Of a stretch of DNA of 64,000 bases, positions 27,578-36,223 are shown one piece after another. A program made the position numbers and the translations under genes. The DNA lies in assembly GCF_004346095.1 (NCBI RefSeq), contig NZ_SLZV01000015.1, positions 1 to 64,000 of the forward strand, in the 5' to 3' direction. The first letter of the stretch is position 1. Each line of letters begins with the position of its first letter. Below the pieces are notes generated by a model. It was not told where the DNA came from. It did no database searches and worked only from the letters and a program-made list of their open reading frames with translations. This DNA is from Faecalimonas umbilicata. GTDB lineage: Bacteria > Bacillota > Clostridia > Lachnospirales > Lachnospiraceae.

Positions 27578-28408
27578 ATGGGACAGCAAATCTGTTATTT
27601 ATATGAATATAAAGAATCTGTACCAGTGAGAAATGTTGGCTTTATCCGGGCAGAGCAGAAAAGAGACGGAGCTGTTTTTAGCATCAGTGCGAAAGGAATC
27701 GTGGAACATGCAAATGAGAAATTGGAGATTTTTGGATTTTGCATGAAACATGGCAGTTGTGAAATAGTCTCTCTTGGGGAGCTTCCGATCGTGCATGGGA
27801 GTGTATCGCAGATGGTGGAGACAGAGGAACGGCTGGATGGTCTGGATGGGATTTTGATCAAGTGTGAAGAGAAGGTTCTCTACGCGGCGGTATGGCAGCC
27901 GGTAAAAGTAAATTTTACCGGATGCGTCAGAAGAGAAAGCCAAAAAGAAGAGATAGCAGAAAAGTCAAGTGAAGAAAAGGACGCAGAGGCGGAAGAAAGC
28001 TTTGCGGAAGAAAGTGTGCTGGAACAGGAGATTGATCCGGAGCAGTGTGCGTGTGCAGGGGGACAGACAGACGATGAGGAGTGCGGTGGAAAGGAACGCC
28101 TGCAATGCAGGAAAATTCGGAGAAATGATCTGGGGGAACTTGCGCGCGGAGAGTGGAAGCTGGCGAACAACAGTTTTTTGCTGCATGGTTACTACAATTA
28201 TCATCATCTGCTTCTGATCGAGGAGGGGGATGACTGCATACTTGGTGTGCCGGGGATTTATCACCGGAGAGAGCGGCAGGCGGCAGAGTGCTTTGGTTTT
28301 TTGGAATTTCGGGAAGCAGAAGGATTGCCGGTCACACTTTCTGAGCAAGAGCGAAATGATTATGAGAGATTTGGATATTGGTGCAGAAAAGTAGAAAAAG
28401 GACAGTAG
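27578..28408 (+). CDS. DUF6128-like hypothetical protein
   Basis: 276-aa protein with an N-terminal domain (ICYLYEYKESVPVRNVGFIR onward) of beta-rich character, a Glu/Ser/Cys-rich linker around residues 125-175, and a conserved C-terminal domain containing LARGEWKLANNSFLLHGYYN, GVPGIYHRRERQAAECFGF and FGYWCRKVE. I associate this architecture with DUF6128 proteins of Lachnospiraceae; function unknown. The ATG at 27578 is taken; an in-frame GTG at 27533 is possible. The distance to tadA is 24 bases, suggesting an operon. Confidence 0.7.
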   Translation: MGQQICYLYEYKESVPVRNVGFIRAEQKRDGAVFSISAKGIVEHANEKLEIFGFCMKHGSCEIVSLGELPIVHGSVSQMVETEERLDGLDGILIKCEEKVLYAAVWQPVKVNFTGCVRRESQKEEIAEKSSEEKDAEAEESFAEESVLEQEIDPEQCACAGGQTDDEECGGKERLQCRKIRRNDLGELARGEWKLANNSFLLHGYYNYHHLLLIEEGDDCILGVPGIYHRRERQAAECFGFLEFREAEGLPVTLSEQERNDYERFGYWCRKVEKGQ

Positions 28409-28432
28409 AAAGAGAGCAGAGGAAACAGGAAG

Positions 28433-28924
28433 ATGAATCAGGATGAAAAGTACATGAAAGAGGCAATTCGGCAGGCGAAGAAGGCATATGCGCTGAAAGA
28501 AGTGCCTATTGGCTGTGTGATCGTATATCAGGATAAAATTATTGCAAGAGGATATAACCGGAGGACGATTGACAAGAATACGCTTGCCCACGCGGAGCTG
28601 ATCGCAATCAGGAAGGCGAGCAGGAAGATGGATGACTGGAGGCTGGAGGATTGTACTATGTATGTTACGTTGGAGCCATGTCAGATGTGTTCGGGAGCAA
28701 TCGTGCAGTCGAGGATGAAGAAAGTTGTTGTCGGATGTATGAATCCAAAAGCGGGATGTGCAGGGTCGATTTTTAATCTGCTGCAAGTGCCGCAGTTCAA
28801 TCATCAAGTAGAACTGGAGATTGGAGTGTTGGAGGAGGAGTGCAGTCAGTTGATGAAATCTTTCTTTCGGGAGCTGAGAGAAGAAAAGGCAAGAAAGAAA
28901 GCGGAGGAAAACTCCGTGGAATAA
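28433..28924 (+). CDS. tadA: tRNA-specific adenosine deaminase
   Basis: 163-aa zinc deaminase that converts adenosine 34 to inosine in the anticodon of tRNA-Arg(ACG). The zinc and catalytic residues are HAE at 53-55 and PCQMC at 82-86, and the tRNA-binding C-terminal helix follows (NHQVELEIGVLEEECSQLM, near residues 120-140). Length is typical. It follows the DUF6128-like gene by 24 bases and ends before a bidirectional terminator shared with pepC. Confidence 0.93.
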   Translation: MNQDEKYMKEAIRQAKKAYALKEVPIGCVIVYQDKIIARGYNRRTIDKNTLAHAELIAIRKASRKMDDWRLEDCTMYVTLEPCQMCSGAIVQSRMKKVVVGCMNPKAGCAGSIFNLLQVPQFNHQVELEIGVLEEECSQLMKSFFRELREEKARKKAEENSVE

Positions 28925-28950
28925 GAGGGCGATTTGTGGAAAAGAAAGCA

Positions 28951-28998
28951 AAAAAACAGAAGGTACGTGGATAACTTTCCAGTGCCTTCTGTTTTTTT
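28951..28998. terminator. Bidirectional terminator between tadA and pepC
   Basis: AAAACAGAAGG (28953-28963) pairs with CCTTCTGTTTT (28985-28995), flanked by A on the left and T on the right, so it can stop transcription from both sides. Confidence 0.85.
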
Positions 28999-29003
28999 AA
29001 AAA

Positions 29004-30341
29004 TTATAATGCGAGTGAGCCCATTGGATCCCAAGGTTCGAGGAGGATCGGTTCAGATTCATATTCTTTGACAAATTGTTCCGGAAGGTATTTTTTATGG
29101 ACAACAACCTGGTACATATATTCGTCAAACCATGCATCACTCATGACGTAGTAGCCTTTCTTACCGGATTTTTCTCCCCAACTGTTCTCGACACGCCAGC
29201 GATCTGGGTTTCCGTTCTCGTCTAGATTCACACCCATAAATGTCATTGCGTGTGTCATAAGGCTCTCATGATAGTCCAGACGCTCGGCTTTTGTCATATG
29301 GTAGGTGGTACCGAGAAGCTCTTCCGTCTGATAGAGGTCAAGATCCATCACACCGTTCTCGCCGCAGGAATATTTTCCGACATCACAGCCGAACCATACC
29401 GGGGAACCGTCCTGCATCTGTGCGATTGCGGCTTTCTTTAACTCTTCAATTTCCAGATTTAGGTAGCGAACCGGGCGTCCTTCTTTGACATTTCCAAGAT
29501 ATTTGACGCTGTAGCTGCGGTGGTATGGTTTGTCGCTGGTTGGAGCGTTGATCAGGCTAATATAGTCATCGAGATTCAGACCGATGTATTTTTCGTAAAA
29601 TTGCTGCGGGGTGATCTGTGCATCGCGATGGAAGTTCTTATCTTTGTCGCGCACTTCAAAATCGAATGTCTTCGGAGGTTCACCGAGACAGATGCAGAGG
29701 ATGCGGTAGATTTCATTCATCATAGATTCTTTCTGCATGCGAAGTTCATCGATAGAAGCCCCGGATTCGTCCGCTTTGCGGAGGGTGCAGGCAAATTCAC
29801 GAAGTTTTTTTGTCAGATATCCTGCCATTTCGCGTGTCGCAGAAGAGCAGGCTGTCTCCGGCATCGCATCCTTCGGGACGAGACCGTATTTGTGGATAAT
29901 GCTGCACAACATATCCCATTGACCACCGTCTCCGAGCGGGTCTGTAAGAAGGTGGGAGATCAGTCTTCCATTTACAGGTTCCTTAAGTGTGTCAAGAATG
30001 CTTTCTAAGAAATAATTTGCTTTCTCAAGTTTGTCGTAGAATAAAGTATAATTCTGTGACAGCTCAAATGTCTCGAGATTCAGTTTTTTCATGACTTCAA
30101 AGCGGAATGTGTTGAGTGCGGCGAACATCCAGCAGCGTCCACTCTGCATCTGATTGGTAATCTCTCCTTGTTCAAGGGAGATGGAAAATTCGTGTCTTGT
30201 GCTGCGGGCTGCCTCGCTGTTTCTGGATGATTTTAAGAGTCCATTTACAGTGACGGCATTTTTCGCAACAGTGTGAAGTGTGTTTGCGCGGAAATCATTC
30301 TGAAATGCTTCCAGTGTTTCTTTTGTGAGTGATTCCTTCAT
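29004..30341 (-). CDS. pepC: Aminopeptidase C (bleomycin hydrolase family)
   Basis: 445-aa cysteine peptidase of family C1B that removes N-terminal residues from peptides in the cytoplasm, normally as a hexamer. Active-site elements are QSGRCWMFAALN with Cys70, the His in THAMTFMGV, and the Asn in VENSWGEKSGKKGYY. The family's length (about 445 aa) matches. The C-terminal end, which acts as a gate in this family, is intact. AAGGTT-like binding site before the ATG is modest. It lies alone on the minus strand, downstream of the SRP RNA gene. Confidence 0.96.
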   Translation of the reverse strand: MKESLTKETLEAFQNDFRANTLHTVAKNAVTVNGLLKSSRNSEAARSTRHEFSISLEQGEITNQMQSGRCWMFAALNTFRFEVMKKLNLETFELSQNYTLFYDKLEKANYFLESILDTLKEPVNGRLISHLLTDPLGDGGQWDMLCSIIHKYGLVPKDAMPETACSSATREMAGYLTKKLREFACTLRKADESGASIDELRMQKESMMNEIYRILCICLGEPPKTFDFEVRDKDKNFHRDAQITPQQFYEKYIGLNLDDYISLINAPTSDKPYHRSYSVKYLGNVKEGRPVRYLNLEIEELKKAAIAQMQDGSPVWFGCDVGKYSCGENGVMDLDLYQTEELLGTTYHMTKAERLDYHESLMTHAMTFMGVNLDENGNPDRWRVENSWGEKSGKKGYYVMSDAWFDEYMYQVVVHKKYLPEQFVKEYESEPILLEPWDPMGSLAL

Positions 30342-30431
30342 TTGATAACCTTCTTTCTGCTCATTCGTTGTGTTAAAGATTTTGTCTATCTGTATTTTAC
30401 CACCGGAGAAATCTAGTGTAAATGAGGAAAT

Positions 30432-30465
30432 AAAAAAACGGTGAGCATCTGAAAGACACTCACCG
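30432..30465 (-). terminator. Terminator of the SRP RNA gene
   Basis: On the minus strand CGGTGAG pairs with CTCACCG (30439-30445 and 30459-30465), followed by seven T. Confidence 0.85.
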
Positions 30466-30485
30466 CAAGTAAGTTCATATTTTTT

Positions 30486-30747
30486 CGTGCGTTACACTTC
30501 GAACTTACCTCCCGAACGTTACCTCGGTAGTTAACTCAGCCCAGGCACCCTTACGGCACCCGGAGGTCTCTGCTTAGTGCTGCTTCGTTCCCGACCTGAC
30601 ACGGTTCACAGAGTTCCGTCGCGTAAGACCCAAGCCTCAACGCCACTTTCCGAGGGCAGCTTCACAAGCATAAGCCCTCCGTGTAACATCACCCCCACTA
30701 TAGCGGATTGTGGGTACAAGGTACCGCTAACACCCCGGCTGCACGAG
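30486..30747 (-). ncRNA. ffs: Signal recognition particle RNA, large type
   Basis: About 262 nt on the minus strand. The conserved helix 8 region is present: GTCAGGTC, a GGAA tetraloop closed by G-C, then CGAAGCAGC, where Ffh binds. The 5' part (GTTAGCGGTACC, then CAATCCGCTATAG) matches the Alu domain of Bacillus-type scRNA. The ends CGTGC and GCACG pair, which sets the boundaries to within a few bases. It has its own consensus promoter and terminator. The region 30342-30878 contains no protein gene. Confidence 0.93.
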
Positions 30748-30752
30748 TCTAT

Positions 30753-30781
30753 ATTTTACCTTGTTTATGTGAAAATGTCAA
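30753..30781 (-). promoter_or_regulatory. SRP RNA promoter
   Basis: On the minus strand TTGACA (30776-30781), 17 bases, then TAAAAT (30753-30758); predicted start near 30747. Confidence 0.85.
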
Positions 30782-30788
30782 CTGGGAA

Positions 30789-30817
30789 TTGCGAAAAAGT
30801 ACAATATATAGTAAAAT
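30789..30817 (+). promoter_or_regulatory. Promoter of the radical SAM gene
   Basis: TTGCGA at 30789-30794 and TAAAAT at 30812-30817 with a 17-base spacer, back to back with the SRP RNA promoter. Confidence 0.45.
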
Positions 30818-30878
30818 AAAACAATATTTCAGGCGCAGATTTGCCGCAAGGTACAGTTGGCGCAGAAAAGAGGCGTAT

Positions 30879-32621
30879 ATGAACATTTTATTAACAGCGA
30901 TCAATGCGAAATACATCCATTCCAATCTGGCCGTGTACAGTCTTCGGGCGTATGTGCCGGAATATCGGGAAGAGATACAAATTGCGGAGTATACGATCAA
31001 CCAGCAGGTAGATAATATTTTGATGGATCTGTATCGGAAGAAACCGGATATTCTTTGCTTTTCCTGTTATATCTGGAATCTGGATTATGTAGAGCAGCTT
31101 GTGAGGGAGGCAGGAAAGATTCTTCCGGGAGTGCCAATCTGGATCGGAGGCCCCGAAGTATCTTATGACAGTCCGGCAGTTCTTCAGAGACTTCCGGAAG
31201 TATTCGGAGTGATGAAGGGAGAAGGGGAAGAGACGTTCCGGGAGTTGGTACATTATTATATGGAAGGTGGAAGTCTGGAGAAGATTGACGGGATCACTTA
31301 CCGGGGAGAAAAAGGGCAGATTCTGGAGAATCCATGGCGCCCGGTAATGGATCTGAGCAAAGTCCCATTTGTCTACCATGACATGAAAGATTTTCAGAAT
31401 AAGATCGTTTACTATGAGACAAGCAGAGGATGTCCATTTTCCTGTAGTTACTGCCTTTCTTCAGTAGACAAGTGCCTGCGTTTCCGTGATTTAGAGCTCG
31501 TGAAGAAGGAATTACAGTTTTTCCTTGATGAAAAAGTGCCGCAGGTGAAATTTGTAGACCGGACGTTTAACTGTAAGCACGGACATGCGATGGAGATTTG
31601 GAGATATTTGATTGAGCATGACAATGGGATTACGAATTTTCATTTTGAAGTGTCGGCTGATCTCCTGAATGAGGAGGAACTTTCTTTGATCAGTCAGATG
31701 CGACCGGGACTGATCCAGCTGGAGATCGGCGTACAGTCTACCAATGCGAGGACGATCCGGGAGATCCGCCGGACGATGAAGTTTGAAGAGGTGGCACGCA
31801 TCGTCAGACAGATCAATGCTTACGGAAATGTCCATCAGCATTTGGATCTGATCGCGGGGCTTCCGTATGAAGATTACGAGAGCTTCCGAAGCTCTTTCAA
31901 CGATGTCTATGCGCTTGCACCGGAACAGTTACAGTTAGGTTTTCTGAAAGTACTGAAAGGCTCCTATATGGAGGAACAGAAGGAACAGTATGGGCTTGTG
32001 TATAAGAGCAGACCACCGTATGAAGTGCTTTACACAAAGTGGCTTCCTTACAGCGATGTGCTTCGCCTGAAGAGGGTGGAAGAGATGGTAGAAGTTTACT
32101 ATAACAGCAGACAGTTTTCGTACACACTTGGGGCGCTTGAAAAGGCATTTCCGGATTCCTTTTCAATGTATGAGCAGTTGGGCGCATATTATGATGAAGA
32201 GGGACAGACCTTTTTAAGTCACGCGAGGGTGACACGGTATGAGATTCTGTATGCATTTGCGAAGAGGATAGATCCGGAGAGGGAAGAATTGTATCGGGAA
32301 CTGCTTATTTTTGATTTTTATCTCAGGGAAAATGCAAAAAGCCGACCGGCATTTGCAGGAGAAGAGACGGTGAAAAAAGAAGAGCAGCAGCAATTTTATG
32401 ATGAAGAAGCAAAAGCACATAAGTATCTTGTCGGATATGAAAAATGGGACAAACGACAGTTGCGGAAGATGACACATATCGAACGGTTTGGCTATCGAGT
32501 GACCGAAGATGCTGCCAGAGGAGAGACGGTACTTTTATTTGATTATCAGAATCGGAATCCACTGAACTATGAGGCGCGTGTGGTAGAAGTTTGTGAGATG
32601 GAAGAAGAAACAGTATTTTAG
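30879..32621 (+). CDS. B12-binding radical SAM protein (DUF4080 type)
   Basis: 580-aa protein: a cobalamin-binding Rossmann domain at residues 1-140 (ILLTAINAKYIHSNLAVYSL, then IWIGGPEVSYD), a radical SAM barrel with cluster motif CPFSCSYC (Cys185, Cys189, Cys192), and a C-terminal DUF4080-like region from about residue 370. Such enzymes use SAM and cobalamin for difficult methylations or rearrangements; the substrate here is unknown. The ATG at 30879 has GAGG just upstream; a longer frame from 30708 would run back through the SRP promoter. It is followed by a short membrane protein gene. Confidence 0.88.
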   Translation: MNILLTAINAKYIHSNLAVYSLRAYVPEYREEIQIAEYTINQQVDNILMDLYRKKPDILCFSCYIWNLDYVEQLVREAGKILPGVPIWIGGPEVSYDSPAVLQRLPEVFGVMKGEGEETFRELVHYYMEGGSLEKIDGITYRGEKGQILENPWRPVMDLSKVPFVYHDMKDFQNKIVYYETSRGCPFSCSYCLSSVDKCLRFRDLELVKKELQFFLDEKVPQVKFVDRTFNCKHGHAMEIWRYLIEHDNGITNFHFEVSADLLNEEELSLISQMRPGLIQLEIGVQSTNARTIREIRRTMKFEEVARIVRQINAYGNVHQHLDLIAGLPYEDYESFRSSFNDVYALAPEQLQLGFLKVLKGSYMEEQKEQYGLVYKSRPPYEVLYTKWLPYSDVLRLKRVEEMVEVYYNSRQFSYTLGALEKAFPDSFSMYEQLGAYYDEEGQTFLSHARVTRYEILYAFAKRIDPEREELYRELLIFDFYLRENAKSRPAFAGEETVKKEEQQQFYDEEAKAHKYLVGYEKWDKRQLRKMTHIERFGYRVTEDAARGETVLLFDYQNRNPLNYEARVVEVCEMEEETVF

Positions 32622-32752
32622 AAAAAGATTCGGGAAAATCCGCTTTTGGTTTCTTGCAAAAGAGGAAGAAACGGTATAGAATGAAGAAATATCTTCCGGC
32701 AGGAAGGGAAGAAATGTGCAAGAGTAGTTGGTGGAAGAAAGGAAGAAGAACA

Positions 32753-32854
32753 ATGAATTTTTATAATAAGAAATTTCGAAAGATTGCATCGGTGATCATT
32801 ATCGTAATTATTGTAGCAATGATTCTGACCGGAGTTGTGCCATATTTGTTCTAA
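32753..32854 (+). CDS. 33-aa single-pass membrane protein
   Basis: A tiny gene with AAAGGAAG 9 bases before the ATG. The product has a basic N-terminus (MNFYNKKFRKIA) followed by one hydrophobic segment of about 18 residues rich in Val and Ile, then GVVPYLF. Small single-pass proteins of this kind often modulate larger membrane complexes, but no partner can be named. It lies between the radical SAM and AIR-synthase-like genes. Confidence 0.6.
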   Translation: MNFYNKKFRKIASVIIIVIIVAMILTGVVPYLF

Positions 32855-32910
32855 TCATATAGGAGCAGAGAACAGATGATGGGCAGAACAAAAGAAAGGA
32901 CTGGGAAAGC

Positions 32911-33930
32911 ATGAAAATAGGGAATGTGTCAGGAACTGTGCTGAAGCGTTCTATTTTAAAACAATTACATACTGTCAGAGATGAGTCGATGTTTGAACCG
33001 GCTTCTGAGGAAATGTGTGCGGGGATCCGCGTAAAAGAGTCGGCTCCGGTGATTTTTTCCGGGACTTCCGTGTATGGAAGTGCGAAAAGTATCGGCATAT
33101 TTGCGATGGCGCGAGCGGTAAATGATATTGCTGCCCGAGGTGCAGATCCAATCGGTGTGGATGTGCAGATCCAGCTTCCGCCTTATGCATACGAATCCAG
33201 ATTGAAGGCGATGGTAGAATGGATGGAGCAGGCGGCAGAGAGGCAGAATCTTCAGATCCTCTGTGCCAAGGCAGAAGTGAGTCCCGCCATCTGCGAGGCG
33301 ATTGTGCATGTCAATGCAGTTGGAACGGCGGAAGAAGAGATTCCTCAAAAGATGGTAGCAGAAGCAGGGCAGGATATTGTGCTTGCAGGATGGATCGGGC
33401 TTGAGGGAATGCTGCGGGTTGCAGGCAGGAAAGAAGAAGAGCTGGCGAAGAGATTTGTTCCGGCATTTTTGAATCGAATCAAAGGGATGGAGCAGGAATT
33501 GTTTGCGCTGGAACAGATCTGGACTGCCAGAGAGCATGGCGCTTCGGCAATCTATCAGATCGGTCCGGGAGGAATTCTGGCGACACTGTGGGAAGCAGCC
33601 GAGGCAGCTGATGTAGGGCTGGAAGCAGATATGAAGAAGATGTCTATTCAGCAGGAAACAGTAGAAATCTGCGAATATTTCCGCTTGAATCCGTATCAGA
33701 TGACGTCAGTGGGAAGTCTTCTGATCTTTACACAGAATGGAGAGGCGCTTGTGCAGAAACTTCAGGAGGCAGGAAAGCAGGCAGCGGTCATAGGACATGC
33801 GACGAACCGGAAGGAGCGCGTGTTGTCTGGGGGAAGCGAGCGGCGTTTTCTGGACAGACCTCAGCCGGATGAGCTTGCAAGGATCTATGAGTCATTTATC
33901 GAACAGGACAGGAAAGAAGGGAAAGTATAA
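32911..33930 (+). CDS. AIR synthase-related protein (PurM/HypE superfamily)
   Basis: 339-aa protein of the PurM/HypE/SelD ATP-binding superfamily. The N-terminal half has SIGIFAMARAVNDIAARGADPIGVDVQIQLP-like sequence with the DI-A-GA-P metal/ATP loop; the C-terminal half has EHGASAIYQIGPGGILATLWEAAEA and ends with a DRPQPDELARIYE segment. It resembles HypE-like proteins annotated only as AIR synthase related; no hydrogenase or purine genes are close. It is coupled to the Lrp regulator through TAATG and to the aminotransferase, so a role in amino acid metabolism is possible. Confidence 0.78.
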   Translation: MKIGNVSGTVLKRSILKQLHTVRDESMFEPASEEMCAGIRVKESAPVIFSGTSVYGSAKSIGIFAMARAVNDIAARGADPIGVDVQIQLPPYAYESRLKAMVEWMEQAAERQNLQILCAKAEVSPAICEAIVHVNAVGTAEEEIPQKMVAEAGQDIVLAGWIGLEGMLRVAGRKEEELAKRFVPAFLNRIKGMEQELFALEQIWTAREHGASAIYQIGPGGILATLWEAAEAADVGLEADMKKMSIQQETVEICEYFRLNPYQMTSVGSLLIFTQNGEALVQKLQEAGKQAAVIGHATNRKERVLSGGSERRFLDRPQPDELARIYESFIEQDRKEGKV

Positions 33931-34412
33931 TGAGAAGAGAGATTTTAAAATATCTTGAAAGGAACAGCAAAATAAATCTGCAGGAGTTAGCAGTACTGCT
34001 CGGCTCAGATGAGGTGATGATTGCAAATGAGATCGCGCAGATGGAGAAAGAGAAGATCATCTGTGGCTACCATACGCTGATCGACTGGGAGAAGACCGGT
34101 GAGGAGCAGGTGGTTGCTTTGATCGAGGTAAAAGTGACACCACAGAGAAATCAGGGATTTGACAGGATTGCAGAGAGAATTTACAACTATCCGGAAGTCA
34201 ATGCGGTGTATCTGATCTCGGGGGGATATGATTTTCTGATCACACTGAAGGCAAGGACTTTAAAAGAAGTGTCTGAATTTGTGTCAGGAAAACTGGCGCC
34301 GCTGGATGCCGTGCTGAGCACAGCGACCCATTTCGTATTGAAGAAGTACAAAGATCATGGAGCAGTACTTGTGGCAAAGACAGAATCAGAAAGGATGTTG
34401 GTGACACCGTAA
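33930..34412 (+). CDS. Lrp/AsnC family transcriptional regulator
   Basis: 160-aa protein with an N-terminal winged helix (residues 1-55, INLQELAVLLGSDEVMIANE) and a C-terminal RAM/AsnC ligand-binding domain (VVALIEVKVTPQRNQGFD, then VNAVYLISGGYDFLITLKA). Such regulators respond to amino acids. Its start and stop overlap the neighbours by one base each (TAATG), so the AIR-synthase-like protein, regulator and aminotransferase are translated as one unit; the aminotransferase is the likely target of regulation. Confidence 0.9.
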   Translation: MRREILKYLERNSKINLQELAVLLGSDEVMIANEIAQMEKEKIICGYHTLIDWEKTGEEQVVALIEVKVTPQRNQGFDRIAERIYNYPEVNAVYLISGGYDFLITLKARTLKEVSEFVSGKLAPLDAVLSTATHFVLKKYKDHGAVLVAKTESERMLVTP

Positions 34413-35584
34413 TGAGGAATCCGTTAGCAAAAAAAGTAGTAGAAATAGAGCCTTCGGGAATCCGTAAGTTTTTTGATGTCGTCAATGAGATGAAAGATGC
34501 CATTTCTCTTGGAGTTGGGGAGCCGGATTTTGACACACCTTGGCGGATCCGGGAGGAAGGAATTTATTCTCTGGAAAAGGGAAGGACATTTTATACATCA
34601 AACTCTGGGCTGAAGGAATTAAAAGAAGAAATCTGTAATTATATTCAGAGAAAAACATCTGTCATATACGATCCAAAGTCAGAGGTAGTCGTGACAGTCG
34701 GCGGGAGCGAGGGAATTGATATCGCAATGCGTGCAATGCTCGATCCAGGTGATGAAGTGCTGATCCCACAGCCAAGTTATGTATCGTATCTTCCGTGTGC
34801 GGTACTTGCAGGCGGTGTGCCGGTTGTGATCCCTCTTCAAAATAAAAATGAGTTTAAGTTGACAAGAGAGGAGTTGGAGGCGGCAATAACACCTCGCACA
34901 AAGATTCTTGTCCTGCCATTTCCAAATAATCCAACGGGGTCGATCATGACAAGGGAGGATCTGGAACCGATCGCGGAAGTAGTAAAAGAGCATGATCTGT
35001 TTGTGATTTCGGATGAAATTTACTCAGAATTGAGCTACCAGGGAGAGCACGTATCGATCGCAGAGTTTCCGGGGCTTCGGGAGCGGACGATCATGATCAA
35101 TGGATTTTCCAAAGGGTTTGCGATGACAGGGTGGCGGCTTGGGTATGCGTGTGGTCCGGCGGAGATTATTGAGCAGATGATTAAGATCCATCAGTTTGCG
35201 ATTATGTGTGCGCCGACAAACAGCCAGTATGCAGCGATCGAAGGACTTAGAAACTGTCAGCCGGAAGTTGATGAGATGCGGGAAGCTTACAATCAGAGAA
35301 GAAGATTTCTCATGCATGAGTTCAGAAGGATCGGGCTGAAATGTTTTGAGCCGTACGGAGCATTTTATGTGTTCCCGGATGTTTCCGAGTTTGGAATGAC
35401 ATCAGAAGAATTCGCCACGAGATTTCTCGAGGAAGAGCGGGTGGCAGTTGTGCCGGGGACTGCCTTCGGGGCAAGTGGAGAAGGGTTTATCCGTATTTCT
35501 TACGCATATTCTCTGGAAGATCTGAAGGTGGCGCTTGGAAGGCTGGAAAGATTTATTGAACGTCTGAGGGAGCAAAAGAGATAA
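34412..35584 (+). CDS. Class I/II PLP-dependent aminotransferase
   Basis: 390-aa fold-type I aminotransferase. Visible features: GVGEPDFDTPWRIREE, the NPTG motif in FPNNPTGSIMTREDLE, SDEIYSELSYQGEHVS, the cofactor lysine Lys234 in NGFSKGFAMTGWRLGY, and Arg in GFIRISYAYS that binds the substrate carboxylate. It transfers amino groups between an amino acid and an oxo acid; substrate cannot be read from sequence, although aromatic or aspartate-type is usual for this subgroup. The gene begins in the stop of the Lrp gene. Confidence 0.92.
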   Translation: MRNPLAKKVVEIEPSGIRKFFDVVNEMKDAISLGVGEPDFDTPWRIREEGIYSLEKGRTFYTSNSGLKELKEEICNYIQRKTSVIYDPKSEVVVTVGGSEGIDIAMRAMLDPGDEVLIPQPSYVSYLPCAVLAGGVPVVIPLQNKNEFKLTREELEAAITPRTKILVLPFPNNPTGSIMTREDLEPIAEVVKEHDLFVISDEIYSELSYQGEHVSIAEFPGLRERTIMINGFSKGFAMTGWRLGYACGPAEIIEQMIKIHQFAIMCAPTNSQYAAIEGLRNCQPEVDEMREAYNQRRRFLMHEFRRIGLKCFEPYGAFYVFPDVSEFGMTSEEFATRFLEEERVAVVPGTAFGASGEGFIRISYAYSLEDLKVALGRLERFIERLREQKR

Positions 35585-35598
35585 AGGAGGCAGAAGAA

Positions 35599-36096
35599 AT
35601 GTTAAATATCGTGTTATTTGAGCCGGAGATCCCGGCGAATACAGGAAACATCGGGAGGACGTGTGTGGCAACAAACACACGCCTGCATCTGATCGAACCG
35701 CTTGGATTTCGACTAAATGAAAAAGCAATCAAACGGGCCGGTATGGATTACTGGGATCAGCTGGATGTGACAACCTATATTGATTACAATGATTTTCTGG
35801 AGAAAAATCCGGGGGCAAAGATCTATATGGCGACGACAAAGGCGCCAAATGTCTATACGGATGTAAAGTATGAGCCGGATTGTTATATCATGTTCGGGAA
35901 GGAGAGCGCAGGGATCCCGGAGGAGATTTTAGTCCACCATAAAGAAGACAGTATCCGTATTCCGATGGTAGGGGATATCCGCTCACTGAACCTTGGAAAT
36001 TCTGTGGCAATCGTACTTTATGAGGCACTTCGTCAGAATCAGTTCGCAGGAATGAATTTAGAGGGGCATTTACACCGGTTAGAATGGGATATATAA
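35599..36096 (+). CDS. trmL: tRNA (cytidine/uridine-34 2'-O)-methyltransferase
   Basis: 165-aa SPOUT-class methyltransferase that modifies the wobble base of leucine tRNAs. It contains PEIPANTGNIGRTCVATNTRLHLIEPL at the N-terminus, FGKESAGIPEEIL, and the C-terminal knot with IPMVGDIRSLNLGNSVAIVLYEA. Length equals the E. coli protein closely. AAAGGAGG precedes the ATG; it follows the aminotransferase by 14 bases. Confidence 0.95.
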   Translation: MLNIVLFEPEIPANTGNIGRTCVATNTRLHLIEPLGFRLNEKAIKRAGMDYWDQLDVTTYIDYNDFLEKNPGAKIYMATTKAPNVYTDVKYEPDCYIMFGKESAGIPEEILVHHKEDSIRIPMVGDIRSLNLGNSVAIVLYEALRQNQFAGMNLEGHLHRLEWDI

Positions 36097-36153
36097 TCAT
36101 AGGAAGATTCACTAAAATTATAGACAGAATTAATAAAGAAACTGTAAAAAACC

Positions 36154-36181
36154 TAGACAAGAACCCTAAAAATGTTATAAT
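36154..36181 (+). promoter_or_regulatory. Promoter of the F-type ATP synthase operon
   Basis: TAGACA at 36154-36159 and TATAAT at 36176-36181 with a 16-base spacer, 43 bases before the first gene. Confidence 0.65.
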
Positions 36182-36223
36182 AAAAAGGACAGGAAAATAT
36201 GAATTGAAAGTAGGGATCGAGTT

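Noticed and set aside
27965-28951. 328-codon minus-strand frame opposite the DUF6128-like and tadA genes
   Set aside because: It is antisense to two well-supported genes, has no ribosome binding site and a protein composition typical of a mirrored reading frame.
30577-30819. Plus-strand frame over the SRP RNA
   Set aside because: The region is a structured RNA gene on the other strand; the frame has no binding site.
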